The notes: generated from the sequence alone by a model not told the origin. A stretch of DNA of 64,000 nt from VRUE01 sp963728365 (GCA_963728365.1 CAVSJI010000001.1:1178001-1242000), one strand, 5' to 3'; positions 1 through 7,938 are shown, counted from the stretch's first letter. Translations and numbers: made by a program.

Positions 1-953
1 CCGCGCGCCGTGACCGAGTCGACCCCCTCGGCGATCAGCTCGACGTTGGGCTCGGTCAACGTCGGGTACCAATCGTCGGTGAGCATGATCCGCTTGCAGC
101 CGAACTCGTATGACGGCGTTACCTTGCGACGCAGCTCGGGGTCGTCGATCGCCGCCTTGATCTGGCGCATGCCGAGCAGGCGGAAGAGCGGCAGCAGCGC
201 GCGGTGGCGGGTGAAGGCGGCGGCGGCCAGCTCCTGGAAGAGGTAGATCGAGGCGCGGTCGAGGCGGCGCAGGGCTGGAAGCCGGCGGTAGATGGCCCGC
301 TCGAGTGCGCCGTACTCGCGGTCGCCCTTGGGCAGGGTCCAGCCGGGGGAGCGCTGGTAGACGTCGAGCTGTGCGACTTCGGGCTGGATCGCGGGCCCCG
401 CCTGGATCGCGCTGCAACCGGTGCCGATGAGGGCGACGCGCTTGCCGGCGAGGTCGGCCTCGTGGTCCCAGCGGGCGGTGTGGAAGGCCGGGCCCTCGAA
501 GCTCTCCAGACCGGGGATCGGCGGCACTTTCGGGACCGAGAGCTGGCCGCAGGCTGTGACCAGGATGTCGGTTTCGTGCGGGCCGGCGCTGGTCTCCAAG
601 CGCCAGCGGCCGCGCTCCTCGTCCCAGGCGGCGCTCGTCACCTCAACGCCGGTGCGGATCCGCTCGAGCACGTTGAAGCGGCGGGCGACGCCCTCGACGT
701 AGGCGCGGATCTCCGGCCCAGGCGAGAAGCGGCGCGACCAGGCGTTGGGGGCGAAGGAATACTCGTAGAGGTGCGAGGGGATGTCGCAGGCGGCACCCGG
801 GTAGGTGTTCACCTGCCAGACCCCGCCGACCCGCTCCTCCTTCTCGAACACGGTGACGTCGTGGTAGCCCTCGCGGGCGAGCATCGCGGCGGCGCCGACC
901 CCGCCGAAGCCGCCGCCGACGACGGCGACCGAGAGCCGCCCGCCTCCGCTCAT
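1..953 (-). CDS. Flavin-binding (Baeyer-Villiger type) monooxygenase, C-terminus cut off by window edge
   Basis: The reading frame starts at the ATG at 953 and stays open to base 1, so about 317 N-terminal residues are visible. The N-terminus has the FAD-binding Rossmann motif VVGGGFGGVGAA followed by a GGVW/YPGAACD segment typical of flavin-containing and Baeyer-Villiger monooxygenases. Further on are the family fingerprint FEGPAFHTARWD (FxGxxxHxxxW) and a second NADPH-binding glycine motif (LIGTGCSAIQ). Enzymes of this family insert oxygen into ketones or oxidise soft heteroatoms using NADPH and O2; the substrate cannot be read from sequence. The start overlaps the stop of the crotonase gene by 4 bp (ATGA), so the two are translationally coupled and probably act in one catabolic route. 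Confidence 0.9.
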   Translation of the reverse strand, partial: MSGGGRLSVAVVGGGFGGVGAAAMLAREGYHDVTVFEKEERVGGVWQVNTYPGAACDIPSHLYEYSFAPNAWSRRFSPGPEIRAYVEGVARRFNVLERIRTGVEVTSAAWDEERGRWRLETSAGPHETDILVTACGQLSVPKVPPIPGLESFEGPAFHTARWDHEADLAGKRVALIGTGCSAIQAGPAIQPEVAQLDVYQRSPGWTLPKGDREYGALERAIYRRLPALRRLDRASIYLFQELAAAAFTRHRALLPLFRLLGMRQIKAAIDDPELRRKVTPSYEFGCKRIMLTDDWYPTLTEPNVELIAEGVDSVTAR

Positions 954-1861
954 ACTCCAAAGCCCTCGAGGCCGAAGTCGCCGAAGGGCTCGTCGCGCTC
1001 GCGCACCGCCTCTTTGAAGCCGCCTTCGGCGGCGCGGCGGACGAAGCCGTGGCCCTCCTCGGTGTGGCGGGCGACGCCGTCGAAGAAGGTGCCGAGCAGC
1101 TGGGTCTGGTGCAGGCCCTGGGCGTAGAGGCCCTGGTTGACGAGCAGCTTCATCATCACCAGCTGGTTGATCGGCAGGCGGGCGACGCGCTCGACCAGCT
1201 CCTCGAAGCGCGCGTCGAGCTCGTCGGCCGGCGGCGCCTCGGTCGCCAGCCCCCACTCCTCGGCCTGCGCCCCGGTCAGCGAGTCCCCGGTGAAGAGCAG
1301 CCGCTTGGCCCGCATCGGCCCGACCCGCGCCGCCCAGAGCGCCGTCGTCGGTGAGCCCCAGACGCGCGCCGGCGGGTAGCCGATCTTCGCGTCGTCGGCG
1401 ATCGTCAAGAGGTCCGAGCAGAGCGCCATGTCGGTGCCGCCAGCCACGCAATACCCGTGCACCTTGCAGAGCACCGGCTTCTCGGAGTGAAAGAGGCTCA
1501 TGAACCCCCGCACGTTGCGCCACATGAACTGGAAGTCGGTGACCGGGTCCCAGTTCGACTCCGGCACGTGGTTGGCGCCGATCGTCGCCGGATCGACCGG
1601 CGACCCCGCCGGGGCCTCCACCCCACCCAGCTCGCTCATCTCGCCCTCGGCCGAGGCGACCAGGTCATAGCCGCCGCAGAACCCCGTCCCGTTGCCCGCC
1701 AGAGCGATGACGTGCACCGCCGGGTCGAGATTCGCCCGCTCCACGCAGGCGGCGATCTCGGCCGGCATCCGCGCCGTGATCCCGTTGCCCCGCTCCGGCC
1801 GGTCCAGGGTGAGGCGAGCGATGCGGCCATCGGACTCGTAAGTGACCGTCTCGAAATCCAT
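950..1861 (-). CDS. Enoyl-CoA hydratase/isomerase (crotonase) family protein
   Basis: 303 aa with a crotonase fold: LTLDRPERGNGI near residues 18-28, the first oxyanion-hole segment TGFCGGYD near 59-66 and the second VAGGTDMAL near 139-147. Crotonases bind acyl-CoA and stabilise an enolate. The two glutamates used for hydration in classical enoyl-CoA hydratase are not conserved: the first position is Asp (GGTD) and the second, normally in a GxPE motif, reads GYPP. The protein may therefore be a crotonase-family hydrolase, isomerase or lyase rather than a true hydratase. It is downstream of the thiolase gene on the same strand and overlaps the monooxygenase gene by 4 bp. Confidence 0.88.
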   Translation of the reverse strand: MDFETVTYESDGRIARLTLDRPERGNGITARMPAEIAACVERANLDPAVHVIALAGNGTGFCGGYDLVASAEGEMSELGGVEAPAGSPVDPATIGANHVPESNWDPVTDFQFMWRNVRGFMSLFHSEKPVLCKVHGYCVAGGTDMALCSDLLTIADDAKIGYPPARVWGSPTTALWAARVGPMRAKRLLFTGDSLTGAQAEEWGLATEAPPADELDARFEELVERVARLPINQLVMMKLLVNQGLYAQGLHQTQLLGTFFDGVARHTEEGHGFVRRAAEGGFKEAVRERDEPFGDFGLEGFGV

Positions 1862-1898
1862 TTTTCGACCCTACTAGCACGAGGCGGAGAGGCCGTTT

Positions 1899-2042
1899 CG
1901 GGAATTTGACGGGTGCGGCTGACGAGCGCCGGACCAAGCGAGGCAAGGACGCAGGGAGGGCGAATAGCAGCGCTATTCAACCGACCGAGGACGCCGCCCC
2001 GCGCAGCGTCCGCCGCCGTCAGACGCGCGCGGGAAATTTCCG
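1899..2042. repeat. Large imperfect palindrome (about 70-bp arms) in the gap between crotonase and thiolase
   Basis: The two halves of this gap are imperfect reverse complements. The centre is a perfect 7-bp stem with 3-nt loop, GAATAGCAGCGCTATTC (1962-1978). The outer ends match as CGGgAATTT at 1899 against the complement of AAATTtCCG at 2042, and blocks such as CTGACG-GCG-CGGAC recur inverted between them. It fills almost the whole 191-bp gap between two genes transcribed leftwards. It could be a transcription attenuator or terminator, or a mobile palindromic (MITE/BIME-like) element; no second copy was seen in this window. Confidence 0.6.
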
Positions 2043-2052
2043 GAGCGGCCTC

Positions 2053-3213
2053 TCAGCCCATGCGTTCGACAACCATCGCCTTGCCCTGACCGCCCGCGAC
2101 GCACATCGTCTCCAGGCCGACCTGGTGGTCGTCGGTCTCCATCGCGTTGAGCAGGGTGCCCATGATGCGGGCGCCGGTCATGCCGAACGGGTGACCGAGG
2201 GCGATCGCGCCACCGTGGGTGTTGAGCTTCTCGAGGGGGATGTCGCACTCGTCCATGATCGGGATGACCTGGGCGGCGAAGGCCTCGTTGAGCTCGACCG
2301 CGCCGACGTCGTCGATCGTCATCCCGGCCCGGTCGAGGACCTTCTTGATCGCGCCGATCGGGGCTACGCCCATGTACTCGGGCTCGTTGCCGAAGGTGGC
2401 GGCGGTGACGATCCGGGCACGCGGCGCAAGGCCGAGCTCCCTGGCCTTGGTGTCGCTCATCAAGAGCACCGCGGCGGCCCCGTCGTTGAGCGGACAGGAG
2501 TTGCCGGCGGTCACCCCGCCGCCGCCGAAGGACTCCTCCAGCTGACTCAGCTTCTCGAGGGTCGAGCTGGGGCGGGGACCGTCGTCCTTGGCGACCTCGG
2601 TGCCGTCGGGCAGCTTCACCGGGACGATCTCGCGGGCGAAGAAGCCGTCCTCCTCGGAGCGGACGGCCAGTTCCTGGGAGCGCTGCGCGAACCTGTCCAT
2701 GTCGGCGCGGCTCACCTCGTAGCGTTCGGCGACGTTGACCGCCGTCAGGCCCATGTCGATGTAGGCGTTCGGCTGGCCGTTCTCGCCGATCAGATTGGGG
2801 TTGCGGTCGTCGGCGCCGGCGGGCTCGGTGCGTTCGTTGAAACGACTCACCCACTCGACCCCGGCGGCGATGTAGACGTCCCCCTCGCCGGCCTTGATCG
2901 CGTTGCCGGCATGGCGGATCGCGTCGAGGCTCGAGGAGCAGTAGCGCGAGACGGTGACCCCGTTGACCGTCTCCGGCAGCTTCTCGGAGAGCAGCGAGAT
3001 GATCCGGCCGATGTTGAAGGCCTGCAGGCCCTGCGGCATGCCGCAGCCGCAGAAGAGATCTTCGACCGAGGCGGGGTCGACCTCGGGGTTGCGCTCGAGC
3101 AGCTGGTCGACCACGAAGGCGCCCATCTCCTCGGGGCGCAGCTGGGCCAGCGAGCCCTTGAAGGCACGACCGATCGGCGTGCGGATGGTGTCGACGATGA
3201 CTGCCTCTGGCAT
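2053..3213 (-). CDS. Acetyl-CoA acyltransferase (thiolase)
   Basis: 386 aa. The start at 3213 is preceded by a good ribosome binding site (GGAGAT, 7 nt upstream); the frame is open further upstream but that part reads as antisense of the next gene. Thiolase hallmarks are all present: nucleophile Cys92 in SRYCSSSLD, the GHPFGMTGAR motif with the catalytic His at about 341, and the second catalytic Cys at about 371 in CVAGGQGKAM. It catalyses the last step of fatty-acid beta-oxidation or, in reverse, condensation of acyl-CoAs. With the crotonase and monooxygenase downstream on the same strand it suggests a degradative acyl-CoA pathway. Confidence 0.95.
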   Translation of the reverse strand: MPEAVIVDTIRTPIGRAFKGSLAQLRPEEMGAFVVDQLLERNPEVDPASVEDLFCGCGMPQGLQAFNIGRIISLLSEKLPETVNGVTVSRYCSSSLDAIRHAGNAIKAGEGDVYIAAGVEWVSRFNERTEPAGADDRNPNLIGENGQPNAYIDMGLTAVNVAERYEVSRADMDRFAQRSQELAVRSEEDGFFAREIVPVKLPDGTEVAKDDGPRPSSTLEKLSQLEESFGGGGVTAGNSCPLNDGAAAVLLMSDTKARELGLAPRARIVTAATFGNEPEYMGVAPIGAIKKVLDRAGMTIDDVGAVELNEAFAAQVIPIMDECDIPLEKLNTHGGAIALGHPFGMTGARIMGTLLNAMETDDHQVGLETMCVAGGQGKAMVVERMG

Positions 3214-3269
3214 GCGGGATATCTCCTTCAGAAGGGGGTCGGTGAAGTGCGGGCCGCAGGGTAGTCGAT

Positions 3270-3275
3270 TAGATT
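3270..3275 (+). promoter_or_regulatory. Putative -10 hexamer of a leaderless promoter (TAGATT)
   Basis: TAGATT lies 7 nt before the ATG at 3283 and no Shine-Dalgarno sequence intervenes. The same arrangement recurs before several genes here (for example 7939, 12750, 42363 and 55046), which supports reading it as a promoter whose transcript begins at or near the start codon. No convincing -35 box is visible. Confidence 0.4.
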
Positions 3276-3282
3276 GCTCGCG

Positions 3283-3705
3283 ATGTCGCTGGATGGCCTG
3301 CGGGCCTGGATCGGGTTGGTGGAGCGCAAGCTGACGATGCGCACGCGCATCTTCCTCGTGCTGGTCGCGATCGCGGTCGGCGGCGCGGCGGTCGGCATCT
3401 ACCTGGCGGTCGAAGCGCAGAACGAAGCGGTGACCAAGGACGACCTGCAGGCGGTGCGCGATGAACTGGCCGGTGGCACGGCGGACGGCGCCCCCGAAGT
3501 GAGCCGGCTGAAATCCGAACTGGAATCGCTGCGCGACGAAGTCGCCTCCCTGCGCGAAGAAGGCAAGGCAGGCGGAGCGGACACGGAAGGCTCCAGCAGC
3601 GCCCCGAAGAGCGGCGGCGACAGGGAATCGGACGGGGCGAGCACGGCCCCGACCCCGCGCCAGCTCAAAGAAGAAGGGGAAGAAGCGCTGAAGCAGGCCA
3701 AGTAG
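3283..3705 (+). CDS. Hypothetical membrane-anchored coiled-coil protein
   Basis: 140 aa. Residues about 16-45 form one hydrophobic segment (MRTRIFLVLVAIAVGG onward), followed by a charged heptad-rich region (SRLKSELESLRDEVASLREE) likely to form a coiled coil and a low-complexity Ser/Gly/Glu tail. The topology suggests a single-pass membrane protein with its coiled coil outside the cell. Function unknown. I chose the ATG at 3283 over one nine bases earlier because of its spacing to TAGATT. The gene is divergent from thiolase and ends just before a strong palindrome. Confidence 0.7.
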   Translation: MSLDGLRAWIGLVERKLTMRTRIFLVLVAIAVGGAAVGIYLAVEAQNEAVTKDDLQAVRDELAGGTADGAPEVSRLKSELESLRDEVASLREEGKAGGADTEGSSSAPKSGGDRESDGASTAPTPRQLKEEGEEALKQAK

Positions 3706-3706
3706 C

Positions 3707-3730
3707 ACTTCGTGCGAATTCGCACGAAGT
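3707..3730. terminator. Perfect 24-bp palindrome, probable terminator
   Basis: A perfect self-complementary sequence (10-bp arms ACTTCGTGCG/CGCACGAAGT around AATT) begins 2 nt after the stop codon at 3705 and is followed by TTCCCC. Its position fits an intrinsic terminator of the upstream gene, although the T-tract is short; an operator for the next gene is a less likely alternative. Confidence 0.6.
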
Positions 3731-3826
3731 TTCCCCGCGCCGTCCCCGGGCTGCGTTACATTCGCCGCAATTCGACCTCGCGACGATCGCGAGTCCTGTC
3801 GTCAAGGCAGTGAAAGGAGCTCCCCC

Positions 3827-3973
3827 ATGCCCGAGGGTTACTGCGTCAAGGAGCGCAAGAAGGTCGAGATCAAGGACGCCCAGCAGGTGACGATGAAAAA
3901 TGGCCGCCCGGCGATCCAGGGCGTCTGCCCGGACTGCGGCACCAAAATCTTCAAGATCGGCAAACTCGAGTAG
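3827..3973 (+). CDS. Small DUF5679-type zinc-ribbon-like protein
   Basis: 48 aa, beginning MPEGYCVKERKKVEIK with ribosome binding site GGAG six bases upstream. It has one Cys near the N-terminus and a C-terminal CPDCGTKIFKIGK motif. This matches the DUF5679 family of very short actinobacterial and phage proteins, which resemble the ribbon that binds one zinc ion. Function unknown. An inverted repeat CTCGCGA-CGA-TCGCGAG lies at 3777-3793, shortly upstream, and may be regulatory. Confidence 0.85.
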   Translation: MPEGYCVKERKKVEIKDAQQVTMKNGRPAIQGVCPDCGTKIFKIGKLE

Positions 3974-3980
3974 CAGCACC

Positions 3981-4008
3981 TGAACCCGTGCTGGTGGGCA
4001 TTCGTATG
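3981..4008 (+). promoter_or_regulatory. ECF-type promoter of the sigma factor operon
   Basis: TGAACC (3981-3986), 16 nt, then CGTATG (4003-4008). This is the AAC ... CGT architecture recognised by extracytoplasmic-function sigma factors. The start codon of the sigma gene is only 8 nt downstream, so the operon is probably autoregulated by its own product and transcribed without a leader. Confidence 0.6.
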
Positions 4009-4016
4009 CCGAGCGA

Positions 4017-4529
4017 ATGCCGACCGGTGCACTGACAGACGAGCGGGGCGTGCGCGAGGCCTACGCCGCCCACTCCGCCGAGCTCTTCGGCTTTGCCGTG
4101 CGCTCTCTGGGCGATGCGGGACTGGCCGAGGAGGCCGTACAGGAGACCTTCGTCCGCGCCTGGCGGGCGGGCGAGCGCTTCGACCCGCAGATCGGCTCGC
4201 TGCGCACCTGGCTCTTCGCGATCCTCCGCAACGTGGTGATCGACCTGAGCAGAGCGCGGGCGGTGCGGCCGCGGGTCGCCGAGGAGGGCGCGGCCGAACC
4301 CTCGGTCGAGCCCTTCGACGAGGCGCTGTTGTCCTGGCAGGTCGAGGAGGCGCTGCGCCGGATCGGCGACCAGCACCGCCAGGTGCTGGTCGAGACCTAC
4401 TACCGCGGCCGTCCCTACGCCGAGGTCGCCGAGGAGCTCGGCGTCCCGGAGGGCACCGTCAAGAGCCGCGTCTACTACGGACTGCGGGCGCTGCGGGTCG
4501 TGCTGGAGGAGATGGGCTATGACCGGTGA
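4017..4529 (+). CDS. ECF-subfamily RNA polymerase sigma factor
   Basis: 170 aa. Sigma region 2 covers about residues 18-85 (AEEAVQETFVRAWRAG; LRTWLFAILRNVVIDLSR) and region 4 about 110-165 with the helix-turn-helix YAEVAEELGVPEGTVKSRVY. There is no region 3, as expected for an ECF factor. It directs RNA polymerase to promoters with an AAC/CGT signature, probably including its own. The last 11 bp overlap the anti-sigma gene, the usual arrangement for a sigma held inactive by its membrane partner until an envelope signal releases it. Confidence 0.95.
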   Translation: MPTGALTDERGVREAYAAHSAELFGFAVRSLGDAGLAEEAVQETFVRAWRAGERFDPQIGSLRTWLFAILRNVVIDLSRARAVRPRVAEEGAAEPSVEPFDEALLSWQVEEALRRIGDQHRQVLVETYYRGRPYAEVAEELGVPEGTVKSRVYYGLRALRVVLEEMGYDR

Positions 4530-5229
4530 GAGCTGCCGCGAGTGGCGCGAGTCGCTGGGCGCCTACGCGCTCGGCCAGATCGGCGAGGAGGAGCGGACGG
4601 CGCTCGAGGCGCATCTCGAGGGCTGCGCGGGGTGCCGCGCCGAGGCGGATTCGCTGCGCTCGATCGCCACGCTCCTCCCCCACGCCGATCCAGACCACTT
4701 CGAACAACCAGCCCCCTCGCCGCCCGCCGACCTCGGAGCGCGGATCGCGGCGACGATCGGGGCGGAGCGGCGCTCGCGGCAGCGACGCAGGCGCCGCTGG
4801 CGGCTCGGCATCGGGCTGAGCGGCGCGGCCGCGGCCGCGGCCGCCGCGGTGCTGGCGATCTTCGTGCTCAGCGGCGGCGAGGGCGCCGGCCCCGAGCAGC
4901 ACCTCGCCTTCCGGGCGCTGCCGCCCGGCGTGAAGATCGCCGCGACGCTCGAGCCGCGCGCCTTCGGCACCGAGATCCACATGTACGTCTCGGGCATCCG
5001 CTCGGGGACGCTCTGCCGCGTCTACATGCGCGGGCCGGGCGACGCCGCGGTCTCGGCCGGAACCTTCCGCTACCGCTGGGGCGGCGAGGACTCGGCCGTG
5101 CTCAGCGCGGCGCTCGACCTCTCGCGCGCCGAGGCGCTGATCGTCCACGCGGGCAAGCGCACCTTCGTCGCGCCGATCGGCGGCGCGACTGCACTTCAGC
5201 AACCCCAACACGAGGAGGAACCGACGTGA
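4519..5229 (+). CDS. Zinc-dependent membrane anti-sigma factor
   Basis: 236 aa. The N-terminal domain has the zinc anti-sigma signature HLEGCAGC (His32, Cys36, Cys39). A hydrophobic helix near residues 96-119, rich in Ala and Leu, spans the membrane. The remaining roughly 115 residues form an extracytoplasmic domain like those of anti-sigma-K factors. It should bind and inhibit the ECF sigma encoded immediately upstream, whose gene it overlaps by 11 bp. It overlaps the lipoprotein gene by 4 bp (GTGA), so the three are one operon. Confidence 0.92.
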   Translation: MTGESCREWRESLGAYALGQIGEEERTALEAHLEGCAGCRAEADSLRSIATLLPHADPDHFEQPAPSPPADLGARIAATIGAERRSRQRRRRRWRLGIGLSGAAAAAAAAVLAIFVLSGGEGAGPEQHLAFRALPPGVKIAATLEPRAFGTEIHMYVSGIRSGTLCRVYMRGPGDAAVSAGTFRYRWGGEDSAVLSAALDLSRAEALIVHAGKRTFVAPIGGATALQQPQHEEEPT

Positions 5230-5750
5230 ACAAGACCTTCCCCGCGATCGCCCTGGTCGCCCTCGCCGCGCTGCTCGCGGTTGCCGGCTGCGGCGGCAGC
5301 AGCAAGACCGAAGGTTCGGGCGGCGCCTACGGGGGCGGCGAATCGTCGTCGACCGCGAAGACCACTTCGACCGCCGCGGCGGTGACTGGCGCGCCGATCA
5401 CGGTCGGCAACGCGAGCGGCGCCGGTCGCGTCTTGGTCGACTCCAACGGCCTGACGCTCTACTACTTCGAGAAGGACAAGCACGGGCAGTCGGCCTGCTA
5501 CGGGCCGTGCGCCGAAGCCTGGCCACCGCTGCTCACCGAAGGCAAGCCGGTGGCCGGCGAAGGGGCGATGGCCTCGCAGCTCGGCACGACCGAACGCAAG
5601 GACGGCACGACCCAGGTGACCTACGCCGGCTGGCCGCTCTACACGTTCGTCGAGGACCGCAAGCCCGGCGAAGACAACGGCACCGACAGCAAGGCCTTCG
5701 GCGCCCCCTGGTACCCGCTGCATCCCGACGGCGAGAAGGCGGGCGAGTGA
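5226..5750 (+). CDS. COG4315 secreted lipoprotein
   Basis: 174 aa from a GTG start that overlaps the anti-sigma stop. Residues 1-22 form a lipoprotein signal peptide with lipobox LAVAGC (Cys22). After a Gly/Ser/Thr-rich linker come the COG4315 'secreted repeat of unknown function' motifs: LVDSNGLTLYYFEKD, CYGPCAEAWPPLLT, and a second copy around YAGWPLYTFVEDRKPG. It is presumably anchored on the outer face of the cytoplasmic membrane. Sigma/anti-sigma operons of this type often carry such a protein as a main regulon member; its biochemical role is unknown. Confidence 0.9.
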   Translation: MNKTFPAIALVALAALLAVAGCGGSSKTEGSGGAYGGGESSSTAKTTSTAAAVTGAPITVGNASGAGRVLVDSNGLTLYYFEKDKHGQSACYGPCAEAWPPLLTEGKPVAGEGAMASQLGTTERKDGTTQVTYAGWPLYTFVEDRKPGEDNGTDSKAFGAPWYPLHPDGEKAGE

Positions 5751-5757
5751 GGCTGGG

Positions 5758-6432
5758 CTAGGAAGGGCGCTTGCGCGCCGAGACGGAGGGCGGGACGAGC
5801 TCGCGGATCTCGGCGAGCAGCCGGGCCGCGAGCTCTCCCGGCTGCTCGCCGGGCTGGGCCTGGCCGTCGCGCGGCTCGAAGAAGCGGATCCGCAGGCGCG
5901 GCCGGCGCGGGAAGGACGTGAACGCGGTGGTGCCCTCAACCGTCACGCATACCAGCCTCGCCTCGGGCACCTCGAGCGCCAGGCGGCCGACGCCGCTGCG
6001 CGCCCGCAGCACCTTGCCGCGCGAGCGCGTCCCCTCGGGGAAGACGCCGATGCAGGCGCCGCTCTGCAGTTCCTCGATCGCCCGGGCGAGCGCCTGCGCG
6101 TCGCCGGCGCCGCGCTCGATCGGGATCTGCCCCATGCCGTTGAGCACCGGCGCGAGCCCGCGCACCTTCCAGAGATCCGATTTCGCCAGCGCCCGAATCT
6201 GGCGCCGCCGGATCGCCGCCACCCCGACGGTCACCGGGTCCCAATGGCTGTCGTGGTTGCCGACCACCAGCGCCGGCCCGCTCGCCGGCAGCGCCTCCAG
6301 CCCGTCGACCCGCAACCGCCCCCAGGCCATCGCCGGCCGGCAAACGGCCATCGCCGTCCGGTAGGTAGGGCTCGGCTCGCCGGGCGGAGGCCCTATGCGC
6401 GGGGCGTCATGCGTCTGGGTCGCGGCCTCCAC
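5758..6432 (-). CDS. 1-acyl-sn-glycerol-3-phosphate acyltransferase-like (PlsC family)
   Basis: 224 aa from the GTG at 6432, chosen because TAGCGT lies 8 nt upstream (leaderless pattern) and the longer open frame upstream lacks family similarity; ATG at 6351 is an alternative. It carries the acyltransferase motif NHDSHWD (HX4D), the substrate-binding motif FPEGTRSRG and a downstream basic/Pro region. These enzymes transfer a fatty acyl group to the sn-2 position of lysophosphatidate at the membrane. It converges on the COG4315 lipoprotein gene and stands alone. Confidence 0.9.
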   Translation of the reverse strand: MEAATQTHDAPRIGPPPGEPSPTYRTAMAVCRPAMAWGRLRVDGLEALPASGPALVVGNHDSHWDPVTVGVAAIRRRQIRALAKSDLWKVRGLAPVLNGMGQIPIERGAGDAQALARAIEELQSGACIGVFPEGTRSRGKVLRARSGVGRLALEVPEARLVCVTVEGTTAFTSFPRRPRLRIRFFEPRDGQAQPGEQPGELAARLLAEIRELVPPSVSARKRPS

Positions 6433-6593
6433 GGGGCGGGACGCTACTCGACCCGGTCGCAACTCGGACGGCCCCCGTCGCTCCGTGAGCAAAATCACAG
6501 CGGCGGGGTGGGTGGACAATCGAAGGTTAACGTGTCGCTTCTGCACTCAGCGGGCTTTCTTTTACGACTCTGTGCTTATCCGGACTATCTAAA

Positions 6594-7010
6594 GTGTCGA
6601 CTGTGACGCAGAAGCCGCTTGAGCTGATCCTGGCTCGCAACCTTATGTCTGCGCTCTCGACGCCGGCCTTCCTGGTCGACGAGGGCGGGGTGCTCGTCTT
6701 CTACAACGAGGCGGCCGGGACGCTGCTCGGCAAGCGCTTCGAGGAGCTGGGGACCGTGGGTGCCGAGGAGTGGGGCTCGCTGTTCGGGCCGTTCGACGAC
6801 GCCGGCGAGCCGATTCCCTACGACGAGCTGCCGCTGGTCGTCGCCGTGCGCCAGGGGCGGCCGGCGCACGCCAGCTTCGAGATCGGCTCGGTCGACGGTG
6901 CCCGCCACCGGGTCGAGGCCTCGGCCTTTCCGATCCTCACCGCGCACGGCTCGCGCGGGGCGATCGCGGTCTTCTGGCCGGCCGGCTCGAGCAACGGGAC
7001 CGGGCGCTGA
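6594..7010 (+). CDS. Single PAS-domain protein
   Basis: 138 aa beginning at GTG. Nearly the whole length is one PAS domain: ALSTPAFLVDEGGVLVFYNE at the start of the fold, an LLGKRFEEL helix and a final strand VEASAFPIL ... AIAVFW. No kinase, cyclase or DNA-binding domain is attached, so it would act as a stand-alone sensor or protein-interaction module. It ends one base before the MBL hydrolase gene, so the two are probably co-transcribed. The ligand is unknown. Confidence 0.85.
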   Translation: MSTVTQKPLELILARNLMSALSTPAFLVDEGGVLVFYNEAAGTLLGKRFEELGTVGAEEWGSLFGPFDDAGEPIPYDELPLVVAVRQGRPAHASFEIGSVDGARHRVEASAFPILTAHGSRGAIAVFWPAGSSNGTGR

Positions 7011-7011
7011 G

Positions 7012-7893
7012 ATGAAGATCAAGCTCTGGGGCACGCGCGGCTCGGTTCCCTCCCCAGGGCCGGAAACGATCCGCTACGGCGGCAACACCTCCTGCGTCGG
7101 GGTCAGGCTGTCCGACGGCTCGATGCTGGCGCTGGACGCTGGCACCGGCATCCGCTGCCTCGGGCTGGCGCTGCCCGACGAGCCGACGCGGCTGCACATC
7201 CTCCTCACGCACCTGCACCTCGACCACATCCAGGGCCTCGTCTTCTTCGCCCCCGCCTTCCGCCCGCAGACCGAGATCGTGATCTGGGGGCCGGCCTCTC
7301 CGGAGGCCTCGCTGCGCGACCGCATCGCCCGTTACATCTCGGCGCCGCTCTCGCCGGTGGAGGTGCGCGAGCTGCCCTGCGACGTCTCCTTCCGCCACTG
7401 CCCGGAGAGCGAGTGGGAGATCGGCTCGGCGCGGATCCGGGCGGCCTCGGTAGCCCACCGCGGGCCGACGCTCGGCTACAGGATCGACGACGGAGAGTCC
7501 TCGCTCGCCTACATCCCCGACCACGAGCCGGCGCTCGGCGCCGACCTCGACACGCTCGAGGAGGACTGGATCTCCGGCCTCGGCCTCGCCCGCGATGCCT
7601 CGCTCTTGATCTGCGACGGCCAGTACACGGACGCCGAGTACCCCGAGCACATTGGCTGGGGTCACTCCTCGACCTCGCATGCCGTCTCCTTCGCCCGCCG
7701 CGCCGGCGCCGACCGCACCGTGCTCTTCCACCACGACCCACTGCACTCCGATGCCGAGCTCGACGTCCTCGGCGAAGAGGCGCAGCGGCGCTGGATCGAG
7801 GTTGGGGGCGAGACGCAGGCACTGGAGCTGGCGATCGAGCGGGCTGAGTACGAGCTGCCGGCGAGAGCGCCCACTCCGCTGCGGACCATTTGA
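7012..7893 (+). CDS. MBL-fold metal-dependent hydrolase
   Basis: 293 aa. It begins MKIKLWGTRGSVPSPG and contains YGGNTSC and LDAGTG, the opening pattern of the PhnP/ribonuclease Z-like branch of metallo-beta-lactamase hydrolases. The metal site motif is HLHLDH near residues 64-69; further ligands are likely in PDHEP, CDGQYTD and HHDP. Proteins of this kind hydrolyse phosphodiester bonds, such as cyclic phosphates, or act as signalling output domains. The gene starts one base after the PAS gene, suggesting the PAS protein and the hydrolase work together. Confidence 0.88.
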   Translation: MKIKLWGTRGSVPSPGPETIRYGGNTSCVGVRLSDGSMLALDAGTGIRCLGLALPDEPTRLHILLTHLHLDHIQGLVFFAPAFRPQTEIVIWGPASPEASLRDRIARYISAPLSPVEVRELPCDVSFRHCPESEWEIGSARIRAASVAHRGPTLGYRIDDGESSLAYIPDHEPALGADLDTLEEDWISGLGLARDASLLICDGQYTDAEYPEHIGWGHSSTSHAVSFARRAGADRTVLFHHDPLHSDAELDVLGEEAQRRWIEVGGETQALELAIERAEYELPARAPTPLRTI

Positions 7894-7938
7894 CCGCTTG
7901 AGTTGAACTGCATGGTTTACGGGGCGTTCGCGGCCCGG

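Noticed and set aside
3214..3708. N-terminal extension of the thiolase frame
   Set aside because: The segment is antisense to the coiled-coil protein gene; a strong ribosome binding site sits before the ATG at 3213.
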